Virus record (IMG/VR): IMGVR_UViG_3300034683_000253
Coordinates: 1 to 22,295 of that record
Source of the DNA: a virus
Strand: one strand, 5' to 3'
Length of the DNA: 22,295 nt
Numbering within the stretch: position 1 is the first letter of the stretch; each line of letters opens with the position of its first letter. The translations under genes were made by a program, and so were the position numbers. The notes under the pieces were generated by a model that saw only the letters and a program-made list of their open reading frames with translations, did no database searches and had not been told where the DNA came from. Shown here piece by piece: positions 1 through 6,739 of this stretch.

Positions 1-446
1 CCCAGGGTGTTGAGGTTGAAACGGGCCCCACGGCCCTGGTCCACACCGAACGTCCGGCCCGTGACCTTGCCCCCGAAACTCAGCCGCTGGAGGTAAAGGA
101 AGCGGGCGGCGCGCTCCAGGTCCGTGAGGGTATCAGGGTCCGTAACGCACAGCCGCTCGAACGCCGCGCGGCTCGTGATCTGGAACTTGAGCGTCTCCAT
201 GAACTGCGGGTAATGGCGCTGAAGAATCCGGAAGAAGGTGGCCACGTCGCGCGAGGCGTCGTTGATGACCTCGCACCGGGCCGGGGTGGGCCGCCGCAGG
301 AACACTCCCCCCATGCCCACGAAAGGCTCGGCGTAGGTCTCATGCGGCCAGGCGTTGATGTGCTCGATGACGCGCGCCGCCAGGCGGCGCTTGCCCCCGA
401 TGTAGGGGGCGACCGGTGACACTGTGGCGGTCTCCTGGGTTGTCAT
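1..446 (-). CDS. DNA adenine N6-methyltransferase, D12 (Dam-like) class, 3' end cut by window edge
   Basis: The minus-strand reading from ATG at 446 gives 148 residues and runs off the left edge, so the C-terminal catalytic part is not visible. Residues 13-20 read APYIGGKR and residues 38-48 read YAEPFVGMGGV, which match the N-terminal SAM-binding motifs of Dam/DpnII-type adenine methylases (PYxGGK and EPFxGxG). Later segments such as RAARFLYLQRLSFGGK also fit the family. The DPPY catalytic motif would lie outside the window. A weak ribosome site (AAAGAGAG) precedes the start. It is the last gene of the late region, the place where Mu carries com-mom, so an anti-restriction DNA modification role is a reasonable inference. 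The target sequence cannot be read from this fragment; GATC is only a guess from family resemblance. Confidence 0.88.
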   Translation of the reverse strand, partial: MTTQETATVSPVAPYIGGKRRLAARVIEHINAWPHETYAEPFVGMGGVFLRRPTPARCEVINDASRDVATFFRILQRHYPQFMETLKFQITSRAAFERLCVTDPDTLTDLERAARFLYLQRLSFGGKVTGRTFGVDQGRGARFNLNTL

Positions 447-489
447 GGCTCTCTTTACGATTCGGCCCGCGCCTGCTAGGGAATCTCCA

Positions 490-501
490 CCCTGATCAGG
501 G
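490..501. promoter_or_regulatory. 12-bp palindrome containing GATC, upstream of the methylase
   Basis: CCCTGATCAGGG is a perfect palindrome with a GATC at its centre. It lies about 44 bases upstream of the methylase start codon in a short intergenic stretch. It could be an operator or a methylation-sensitive site. In Mu the mom gene is controlled through GATC methylation upstream of it, which is the reason for noting this. No promoter could be assigned around it. Confidence 0.35.
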
Positions 502-530
502 GAATGGAGCAGCTGCCTGCGGGCGGTGGT

Positions 531-616
531 CCGGTGTTCGCGCACCGGGCCAGTGGGGGTGCTGCCGCACCCCCGCCTGTTCCTCTCATGCGCCCGGCCC
601 CGTTTTGGGGCCGGGC
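531..616. other. Cluster of three perfect hairpins between the fibre-assembly gene and the methylase
   Basis: Three consecutive perfect inverted repeats fill this gap. 592-601 pairs with 607-616 (10 bp, GCCCGGCCCC, 5-base loop). 555-562 pairs with 567-574 (8 bp, GGGGGTGC, 4-base loop). 531-536 pairs with 543-548 (6 bp, CCGGTG, 6-base loop). No T-run follows on either strand, so they are not textbook rho-independent terminators. They may end or stabilise the 3' end of the tail-operon mRNA, or lower expression of the downstream methylase. The rest of 447-648 shows no convincing gene. Confidence 0.5.
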
Positions 617-648
617 CTCCTTGTCAAAGAACCTCGAGCCCTCGGGCT

Positions 649-1026
649 TCAGCTTCCCGACGGCGCCTCCGGCCAGTCCACCGCCGCCGGGAAGCCCGGC
701 TGCTGGGGCACGTCGCGCAGGGCTTGGCGGTAGGCGGCCCAGGCAGACCGGGTCTCGGCGTCCAGGACGGCGTCGGGCAGTTGCGTCCAGTCGCAGGCCG
801 CGAGCAGCACGTCGCGCTGGACGCGCACGCCGCTGGCGGACGGGACGTGCTGCGTGGCCTGCGGGCGCCCGGCCTCGTCGGGCCGGATCACCTGCCCCGC
901 GCCCTGGGCGTCCAGAAGGGCCCGGTGCTCGGCGGCGGATACCGCCACCGCGTCCTCCGGGATCGCGGCGTCGGCGTCGGCCTCATCGTAGAACCAGCCA
1001 GTGCTGGCGGAATACAGAATGCCCAT
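649..1026 (-). CDS. Tail fibre assembly chaperone (phage tail assembly chaperone family, Mu U-like position)
   Basis: This 125-residue protein has the two parts usual for short tail-fibre assembly proteins. The N-terminus (MGILYSASTGWFYDE, then IPEDAVAVSAAEHRALLDAQ and IRPDEAGRP) resembles the usual 'iPxdAvxIsxxxhxxLLxxQ ... I..D..GrP' lead. The C-terminus (RDVLLAACDWTQLPDA, WAAYRQALRDVP, FPAAVDWPEAP) matches the conserved 'R..LL..sDWtqLpDa...W..YRqaLRDip...v.WP..P' block of the tail assembly chaperone family. It starts 19 bases after the fibre gene's stop with a strong ribosome site (GGAGG). It most likely helps fold or trimerise the fibre encoded just upstream and attach it to the baseplate. 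The role is inferred from family and position. Confidence 0.85.
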   Translation of the reverse strand: MGILYSASTGWFYDEADADAAIPEDAVAVSAAEHRALLDAQGAGQVIRPDEAGRPQATQHVPSASGVRVQRDVLLAACDWTQLPDAVLDAETRSAWAAYRQALRDVPQQPGFPAAVDWPEAPSGS

Positions 1027-1044
1027 GGTAACCTCCTAATCCGG

Positions 1045-1728
1045 CTAATATCCAAGCACGATCAGCCGCACGCCGACCGTGCCACTCTGGGAGTAGACCA
1101 CGGCCCCGCCGTTGGTCAGCGCGCGTACAGCCCACGAGTAGGTGTTCAGCTCGCTGGTGCCCGCGCCAGCGAGCGACAGCAGGCCGCCGGGGAACGCGAT
1201 CGGCCACGTCACGGCCGCGCCCGAGGTGGTCGCGTTGACGCCCGTCATCTGCACGATCAGCCCTCCCGGGAGGCGCTGATAGCCCTGTGCCGCCAGGAGC
1301 TGGTTGCCACCACCGAACGCCCGGGCGAGCCCCAGCGGCGTCAGGGCGGTCAGGTTGTCCGTCAGCCCCTGGGCCTCGGCGGTGGTGGAGATCCGCAGCA
1401 GGCCGAGTAACGCCTCGGTGGCCTGGGCGTGCTCCCGCAGGTGGGCCAGCAGGTCCGGGAGTTGCGCCGCCGTCACTTCGTGGGGGTTGTCGGTGCGGGT
1501 GGCGTGCGCGCCGACCTCGGCCCCGGCCAGGGCCAGGATGGCGGCGCGCAGTTGCGTCAGGCTGGCGCCGTCCGGCTCCAGCTCTGCCGCCTCTATCACG
1601 TCGAGGATCTCGCGCTGGGGGTGTTCGATGGCGGCGGCGGGCACCACGCTGCCCTCGATGCCCAGGGCGGGCTGGGCGTCCACATACGCGGCGTCGGCAT
1701 CAGCGCCGAGCGGGGGAACGTATTGCAT
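1045..1728 (-). CDS. Short tail fibre protein (Mu S-like position)
   Basis: The product has 227 residues, much shorter than Mu's S fibre (about 500). Residues 80-90 carry the fibre motif NPHEVTAAQL, residues 127-138 the motif ALTPLGLARAF, and residues 148-160 QGYQRLPGGLIVQ. The last part (to SGTVGVRLIVLGY) resembles the gp53-like C-terminal fibre domain, in which 'GYQrLPgGlIiQ' and a terminal 'IGY' are typical. The start at 1728 lies one base after the gp48 stop and has an AGGAGG ribosome site. It probably acts as the host-binding fibre. The short length suggests a reduced shaft between the baseplate-attachment part and the tip. It is followed by its likely chaperone. Confidence 0.85.
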   Translation of the reverse strand: MQYVPPLGADADAAYVDAQPALGIEGSVVPAAAIEHPQREILDVIEAAELEPDGASLTQLRAAILALAGAEVGAHATRTDNPHEVTAAQLPDLLAHLREHAQATEALLGLLRISTTAEAQGLTDNLTALTPLGLARAFGGGNQLLAAQGYQRLPGGLIVQMTGVNATTSGAAVTWPIAFPGGLLSLAGAGTSELNTYSWAVRALTNGGAVVYSQSGTVGVRLIVLGY

Positions 1729-1729
1729 G

Positions 1730-2329
1730 TCAATCCTCCTCGTAGGCTACGATCAGATGGGTGTGCGCCGGGGCCAACCGGCCCAGGACGCACTCCAAAT
1801 CCTGGGCGCGGGCGATGGCCCCGAGCCGGTCGCCGCTGCTGCTGGCCCCGGCGCGGAACCACGTCACGCGCGACCCCAGCACGCGCACCCGCCAGGTATG
1901 CCGCACCGTCGCCGGACCGTTCAGCAGGCCGCCGCAGCGGCTGGCCCCGGCGATGAATGGCCGGAATTCTTCGATGATCACGTTGTATCCCAGCTCGCTG
2001 CCCACGGCCTGGAAATACGCGGGGCTCTGCCCGCCGCGCGCGGTCAGCATGCGCACAACGGCGCGGCGACGCTCCTGGAGCGTGGTGGCGTCCCCGGTGC
2101 AGGCGTCGGGCAGGGCGCAGACCCGCTCCCAGTCGGGCAGCAGTTCCAGGGTCGATCGCGGATCGACCTCGTCGAGCAGGTCGTCCGCGCGCGCGTCCAC
2201 CCGGGCCAGCTCCTCGGCCAGCGCGGCCAGGAACTGCCCCCACGTCGAGTCCATGTCCTGGGGCAGTGCGGCGCCGGGCGGCTGCAGGGCCTGCAATTGG
2301 GCCTGGAAATCCTGTGTGCTGCGGCCCAT
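1730..2329 (-). CDS. Mu gp48-like baseplate protein (DUF2313 / YmfQ family)
   Basis: The 199-residue protein starts at an ATG that overlaps the gp47 stop by one base (TAATG). The frame is open further upstream but that part is a shadow of gp47. Family-like features are the N-terminal 'QLQALQPPGAALP', the 'LLDEVDPRSTLELLPDWERVCALPD' block, 'LQERRRAVVRMLTARGGQSPAYF' and 'GYNVIIEEFRPF'. These are hallmarks of DUF2313 proteins, which sit at the outer baseplate of Mu- and P2-like tails between the J-like wedge protein and the fibre. The C-terminus 'LAPAHTHLIVAYEED' (P-A-H-T) is also typical. Position between gp47 and the fibre agrees. Confidence 0.92.
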   Translation of the reverse strand: MGRSTQDFQAQLQALQPPGAALPQDMDSTWGQFLAALAEELARVDARADDLLDEVDPRSTLELLPDWERVCALPDACTGDATTLQERRRAVVRMLTARGGQSPAYFQAVGSELGYNVIIEEFRPFIAGASRCGGLLNGPATVRHTWRVRVLGSRVTWFRAGASSSGDRLGAIARAQDLECVLGRLAPAHTHLIVAYEED

Positions 2330-3387
2330 TACATATCCTCCCAGACGATGGCCCCGGGAACGGCGATCTCTCCCGGCCCGTGGGCCACGTCCGCCGCAGG
2401 GCTGACCAACTGGTGGTCCGTCTCCCCGGGCGCCACGCTGATGGCCTCGCGCAGGTGCGACAGCGGAATGGTGCCCCCCGGGCGGGCCTGCCGCCGGATC
2501 AGCGCCGTCACCTCGGCCTGCACGGCGGCCCGCACGGCTGCGGTGTTGGGGGCCAGGCGCACGGTCATGTCCAGGGGCACGGGCAGCGGCGCCACCACGG
2601 TCACCTCCGCCGTCACGGGGCGGGCGGCCTCGATGACGGCCTGCACGGCGGCCACGTCCAGGGCCGTGGGGATGCCATCCGGGGTGGAGTCGTCCGTCAT
2701 GATGCGCACGACCACGGTCCCCGGGCCCTGTTCCTGCGGGGCAACCCACACCCGGGTCACACCGGCCACACCCAGGGCCCAGGCCTCATAGTCCTGTTCC
2801 GCGCCGCCCTGGGGCGGGTTGCGCACGCGCGCCAGCAGCCGGGCCAGCAACGAGGCGTCGGCTTCCTCGTCCGCCCCGGCCCCGAACCCCGCTGCGGCCA
2901 GCGCCCCCCGGACCCCCGCCAGGGGCGTCACCAGCGTCAGCGCCAGCCCGGCGTCGGCATTGCCGCTCTGCCCGGGCTCGTCGGCAACGGCGGGGGCCGT
3001 GGCCGTGCCTGCCGCGCTCACCGCTACCTCGGCGGTGGTGGCGTAGGTTGCCCCATCGGCCCGGGCCAGCATCGTGCCCGCCGGAATCACGGCGCCGGAG
3101 GTGCCCGTGACGGTCACCTCGCCGCTTGCGCGGCTGGCGGCCTTGCGCGTCACGCCCCACCAGCTGCCCCACCGTTCCAGGTGCTCGGCCTCGGCGGTGT
3201 CGGGCATGGCCTGCCGGGCCAGCCAGTCCAGGTACCCGTACAACCCATGCACCGCCCCCGAATGCATCCTGGCCACCACGCCCAGCAGCGACCGCCGCAA
3301 CTGCGGCGAGGCGTCGGGCAGGCGGCTCTGGATATCGGCCAGGGCACGGTCCAGCAGGGTCTGGAAGTCCGGTCTGTCAAACGGCAT
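2329..3387 (-). CDS. Baseplate wedge protein gp47 (baseplate J family)
   Basis: The product has 352 residues, the usual size for gp47/J-like wedge proteins. The N-terminal 'RPDFQTLLDRALADIQSRLP' and 'HGLYGYLDWLARQAMPDTAEAEHLERWGSWWGV' are characteristic, as are 'GTMLARADGATYATTAEVAV' in the middle domain and 'RNPPQGGAEQDYEAWALGVAGVTRVWV' in the J core. It should form baseplate wedges that couple the tube and spike complex to the fibres. It starts three bases after the gp46 stop codon begins, directly adjacent, with a GGAGG ribosome site, and overlaps the next gene by one base. Confidence 0.95.
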   Translation of the reverse strand: MPFDRPDFQTLLDRALADIQSRLPDASPQLRRSLLGVVARMHSGAVHGLYGYLDWLARQAMPDTAEAEHLERWGSWWGVTRKAASRASGEVTVTGTSGAVIPAGTMLARADGATYATTAEVAVSAAGTATAPAVADEPGQSGNADAGLALTLVTPLAGVRGALAAAGFGAGADEEADASLLARLLARVRNPPQGGAEQDYEAWALGVAGVTRVWVAPQEQGPGTVVVRIMTDDSTPDGIPTALDVAAVQAVIEAARPVTAEVTVVAPLPVPLDMTVRLAPNTAAVRAAVQAEVTALIRRQARPGGTIPLSHLREAISVAPGETDHQLVSPAADVAHGPGEIAVPGAIVWEDM

Positions 3388-3822
3388 TTATCCCTCCAAT
3401 GCCCTGGTAAATGAATAGGTGGACTCCGAGCCGGAAGTGCGGGTGATGCGGATGTTCCACTGCAACACCCCCCTGCGCGGGAAGCTGGTGGCCACGCTCA
3501 CGCTGGTGGCCACGCCGTCCTCCACCAGCCAGCCCAGGGCCTCTTCGGCGTACTCGCGGGCCTCGGCCAGCACCTCGGGCAACTGCTTGCGCCGCCACAG
3601 CAGCCACAGCCGCGACCCCGTCAGGTCGGCATCACCGAAGGCGTCGGCCCACCAGCCGCGCCGGTCCGTCCCGTCGTGCGGCAGTTCGTCCTCGGGCAGC
3701 GCCCGCCTGTCCAGGAACAACGACAGCACCACGGCGGTGGCCAGGCTCTCCTCGGCCAGCAGATCCCCGCCCAGCACCTGCAGGTCGCCTCCGGTGTCGG
3801 TCCAGACCAGGGCCGCGTCCAT
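3388..3822 (-). CDS. Phage GP46 family baseplate protein (gpW/gp25-like)
   Basis: The chosen start is ATG 3822, one base after the gp45 stop, giving 144 residues; the same frame is open upstream but overlaps gp45. The sequence contains 'MDAALVWTDTGGDLQVLGGDLL', 'LATAVVLSLFLDRRA', 'RRGWWADAFGD' and 'GSRLWLLWRRKQLPEVLAEAREYAEEALGWLVEDGVA', all characteristic of the GP46 family. In contractile tails this protein is a small wedge component related in role to T4 gp25. It ends next to gp47, the usual partner. Confidence 0.94.
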   Translation of the reverse strand: MDAALVWTDTGGDLQVLGGDLLAEESLATAVVLSLFLDRRALPEDELPHDGTDRRGWWADAFGDADLTGSRLWLLWRRKQLPEVLAEAREYAEEALGWLVEDGVATSVSVATSFPRRGVLQWNIRITRTSGSESTYSFTRALEG

Positions 3823-3823
3823 C

Positions 3824-4462
3824 CTAGCTCTCCTGCGGCGGGTCAGTGGGGCCGCCGCCGTCGTTCTCGGGGTGGACGTGCCCGCGCAGGGAAACGCCCT
3901 GCGCGCGCACATCCGCATCGGTGGTCACGTCGCCGACCACATGCACCGCCCCCTCGAACCGCGCGACGGACGCGCCCCCGCCCGCCGCGCGGGCAGTCAG
4001 GCTGGGCGTCACGATCTCCACCGCCTCCGAGGCGGTCACCGCGTAGCGCGTCGTCTGCACGGCCACGTCCTCGGCGGCGTCGATGTGCAGGTGCAGGGTC
4101 GAAATACGCACCCGGCGGCCCCGCGCCAGGTGGATCACGTCGCCCTCGTCCGTGTAGAGGGCGACCTCGCCCTCTTCCAAGGCGCGCAGGCGGTACCGAC
4201 GGTCATCCACCCGCAGCACCACTGCGTGGCTGCGGTTGCCGCCAACAGAGCCCACCAGCACCTCGGCGCCGGGGTGCGGCACGCTGGTGATGCCGTAGTC
4301 CTGCCACCGCTCAAGGCCGTCCAGGGTCTCCCCGGCCAGCGCGGTGACCTGCACGCGCTGCAGCGTGGCGTCGTCGGCCACCAGGCGCAGCACGCCCCGG
4401 GTCAGCAACAGGCGCACCGCGCGCCGCACGGGGTCGAGCAGCTTGTGCAGGTTGCGCAGCAT
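3824..4462 (-). CDS. Baseplate spike protein gp45 (gpV-like cell-puncturing tip)
   Basis: The start at ATG 4462 overlaps the gp44 stop (TGATG) and gives 212 residues, close to Mu gp45. The N-terminal region contains 'LQRVQVTALAGETLDGLERWQDYGITSVPHPGAEVLVGSVGGNRSHAVV', an OB-like domain typical of Mu gp45 and P2 gpV. A beta-rich region with many short strand-like repeats follows ('GRRVRISTLHLHIDAAEDVAVQTTRYAVTASEAVEIV'), as expected for the triple-stranded beta-helix shaft. Near the C-terminus, H195-V-H197 in 'RGHVHPENDGG' matches the HxH iron-binding motif at the tip of such spikes. The protein pierces the outer membrane on sheath contraction. Confidence 0.94.
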   Translation of the reverse strand: MLRNLHKLLDPVRRAVRLLLTRGVLRLVADDATLQRVQVTALAGETLDGLERWQDYGITSVPHPGAEVLVGSVGGNRSHAVVLRVDDRRYRLRALEEGEVALYTDEGDVIHLARGRRVRISTLHLHIDAAEDVAVQTTRYAVTASEAVEIVTPSLTARAAGGGASVARFEGAVHVVGDVTTDADVRAQGVSLRGHVHPENDGGGPTDPPQES

Positions 4463-5496
4463 CACCAGCCCTCCTCCTCGCCGGGTTCGGGCAGCTCCAC
4501 CAGCGCAAAGGCCTCGGGCGGGCACAGCTCCAGCTCGGTGCGGCAGCCCTCGTCGTCCAGCAGCCAGGTCGAGGAACACACCAGCAACTCGGCCCCGTCG
4601 TAACTCAGGAAGGCGTCCTCCACCCTGGCCAGGGCGCCCGGCTCCCAGAGTCCGCCCGGATGCGTCCAGCCTTGCACGGTGTAGGTCACGGTCCGCGACC
4701 GCCCGTAGCGCACGTCGCGCTCCCAGGCCGCGCGGGCCGTGGCCGCCGCCTGGTCGATGCTCTCCTCGGCGATGATCGTCTTGGGCCGGTGGCGGGTCAC
4801 GCCCTGGTCGCGGGCCGTGCCGCAGGGGTGCGCAGCGGCCTCTCCGGACCAGTCGTCGTCCCCGGCGGCCTGGCCCTTCACTGTGTAAATCTGGTGCCGG
4901 TCGCGGTCGCTGAACCGCGCGCTGCACTTGACCACGTTGCCCCCCAGGGTCAGGGCGCCGCCCCGGCTGGCCCCGGCGCTGCGCGTCAGGACCAGGTTGC
5001 CCGCGCCGTCCGTCGTGAGCAGCACCGCCCGCACCCGCGCCGCCGCCTCCAGCACCTCCAGCACGCTGTCGCCCTCGCCGCCCTTGAAGGTGCGAAACGG
5101 TGCCCCGGCCTGGGCCAGATCGCGGACCTGGACGCCGTAGGGCGCGCACAGCTCCCGGGCCACCTGGGCCAGGGTGCGGCCCGTGAATTGCGAGGCCGGG
5201 GCGCTGCAGTCGGCCAGATCCCCGGTCTTGTCACGGCCCTGCACGCTCACGGTGTGCGCGGTGGCGTCGTAGTCCACCGACACCTCGTCCACATAGCCGG
5301 TGATGACGGTGTGCCCATCCAGGGCCACGGTGCAGGCCTGCCCCGGGCGCACCGGACGCGTGGTCCGCTGCCCTGGCCAGCGTTCGGTGAGCGTCAGGTC
5401 GAAGCGCCCGGACACCCTGTCCAGGGCCCGGGCCACGCTGATACGGGTCCAACCCTCGTAGCGGGCCGAGCCTATCTGCAGCACCGCCCTAGGCAT
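4462..5496 (-). CDS. P: Baseplate hub / tail protein gp44 (Mu P, gpD-like)
   Basis: The start at ATG 5496 overlaps the gpN gene by 8 bases and gives 344 residues; the longer open frame upstream is a shadow. The protein begins 'MPRAVLQIGSARYEGWTRISVARALDRVSGRFDLTLTERWPGQ', typical of Mu gpP and other gp27-like hub proteins. 'QACTVALDGHTVITGYVDEVSVDYDATAHTVSVQGRDKTGDLADCSA' follows, the conserved hub segment ending in 'GRDktgDLvDcSa'. The hub joins the tail tube to the spike encoded next. The gene order gpN, gpP, gp45 agrees exactly with Mu. Confidence 0.95.
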   Translation of the reverse strand: MPRAVLQIGSARYEGWTRISVARALDRVSGRFDLTLTERWPGQRTTRPVRPGQACTVALDGHTVITGYVDEVSVDYDATAHTVSVQGRDKTGDLADCSAPASQFTGRTLAQVARELCAPYGVQVRDLAQAGAPFRTFKGGEGDSVLEVLEAAARVRAVLLTTDGAGNLVLTRSAGASRGGALTLGGNVVKCSARFSDRDRHQIYTVKGQAAGDDDWSGEAAAHPCGTARDQGVTRHRPKTIIAEESIDQAAATARAAWERDVRYGRSRTVTYTVQGWTHPGGLWEPGALARVEDAFLSYDGAELLVCSSTWLLDDEGCRTELELCPPEAFALVELPEPGEEEGW

Positions 5497-6739
5497 CCAG
5501 CACCTCCAGATCCACGCCGCCGGGCACGAAGCCCGGGTGGCGCACCACGGCCCGGTTGCGGCTGACGACTTCGTCCGCCCGCGTCGCGTCGCCCCAGACA
5601 TTGTGGGCCACCACCAGCGCGGGCAGGGTGGCCCCGGGCCGATAGGAGCGCAGCGCGGGCAACCGGGCTCCGCGCTCGGTCAGGTCGAGCACCAGCGCCG
5701 TGCGCACGGCGCCCAGCGCCCGGAACGTCGCGTCGCCGGCACTGTCCATTTCCAGGTCCAGGCGCTCCCCCAGTTCCTCGCGCGTGGCCAGGGCGTCGTT
5801 TGCCGACGCGTAGTCCTGGCTCGCCGCCGCCCGGCTGGCCTCGACCACCGCCGCCCGGCGCACCAGTGCCGCCACGGCGGCGCGGTTGGCCAGGGTGCGG
5901 GTGGCGGTTGTGGCCTCGGCCCCGGCGGGCACGACCAGGGCGGCGGTGGACAGCGATGCGGACCCCCGCGCCGCCGTGCCCGTCGCCCCCCAGGAACGCG
6001 AGAGCCCGAAATCCCACATCGTCCGGTATGCGGCCAGCACGCCGCTCCCGGAGCCGGACAGCGCCGCCAGCGTGCCCAGCACCCCCGAGGCCATGGCGCC
6101 CGGAGCCCCGGCCAGCGTCAGCGCCTGGGCCGCCAGGCTCACGGTCTGCCCCTGGATGGCGGCCAGCGTCCCGCTGGGGGCCCGCACGACGCCCAGCGCC
6201 TGCGACAGCGCATCGCTCACCGCGCCCAGGCTCCAGGCCCCGTCCTCGCGCACATGCTCCGGGTAGCCCTGCGTGTCGTAGTGCGCGGCGAAATCCTCGG
6301 CCAGGGTGCCGGTCGCCGCATCGGCTGCCTCGCCGACCAGGGCCCCCGTGTCCACGCTGCGGCTCGGCGCGCTGTCCTCGCCCGCTTCCAGGAACTCGAC
6401 GGACACCGTGGCCATGCCGCCCTTGTCCGTGGTCTCGCGCAGCGTTGCCCGCGCCACGCACACCCGCAGGCTGCCCAGCCAGGGGTGGACCAGCGTGCCC
6501 GGGCCGGGCTCTTCCAGGGCGGCGAGCAGCGCATCCCGCGCGGCCATGTAGTCCGGCCCCAGCACGTAAGCCTCCACCCGCCAGCCGCGCGCCAGGCGCC
6601 CCATGTCCTCGGTGTACGGCGTGTCGCGCAGCGGGTACTCGTGCTGCACCGTGCGGCGCCCCAGGGTCGCGTCGTGCGACCGGACGTGGAACGACGCGCC
6701 CCGGAACGACGCGCTGCGCAGGCTCTCGCGCCAGCTCAT
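5489..6739 (-). CDS. N: Tail/DNA circularisation protein N (Mu gp43 family)
   Basis: The 416-residue protein starts 'MSWRESLRSASFRGASFHVRSHDATLGRRTVQHEYPLRDTPYTEDMGR', the classic N-terminus of the DNA_circ_N family (W...L..ASFRGV.F.V......GRR...HEYP.RD.PY.ED.GR). This domain covers about residues 5-105. The remainder is alanine-rich, mostly helical, and poorly conserved in the family. In contractile-tailed phages the protein is a tail or baseplate-centre component; the circularisation name comes from an old annotation. It overlaps the tape measure gene by 4 bases (ATGA) and gp44 by 8. Confidence 0.95.
   Translation of the reverse strand: MSWRESLRSASFRGASFHVRSHDATLGRRTVQHEYPLRDTPYTEDMGRLARGWRVEAYVLGPDYMAARDALLAALEEPGPGTLVHPWLGSLRVCVARATLRETTDKGGMATVSVEFLEAGEDSAPSRSVDTGALVGEAADAATGTLAEDFAAHYDTQGYPEHVREDGAWSLGAVSDALSQALGVVRAPSGTLAAIQGQTVSLAAQALTLAGAPGAMASGVLGTLAALSGSGSGVLAAYRTMWDFGLSRSWGATGTAARGSASLSTAALVVPAGAEATTATRTLANRAAVAALVRRAAVVEASRAAASQDYASANDALATREELGERLDLEMDSAGDATFRALGAVRTALVLDLTERGARLPALRSYRPGATLPALVVAHNVWGDATRADEVVSRNRAVVRHPGFVPGGVDLEVLDA

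Noticed and set aside
447-648. Com-like zinc-finger gene before the methylase
   Set aside because: Translated the minus strand here: one frame gives a 37-codon ORF from an ATG at 588 with two isolated cysteines but no CxxC pairs, and it is made mostly of hairpin sequence.
526-1410. Long plus-strand open frame of about 294 codons opposite the fibre and chaperone genes
   Set aside because: It is the high-GC antisense shadow of two clear minus-strand genes; composition is Arg/Gly/His-rich without any recognisable domain.
1045-1728. Diversity-generating retroelement or invertible fibre cassette
   Set aside because: No reverse transcriptase, template repeat, inverted crossover sites or invertase gene seen within the window.
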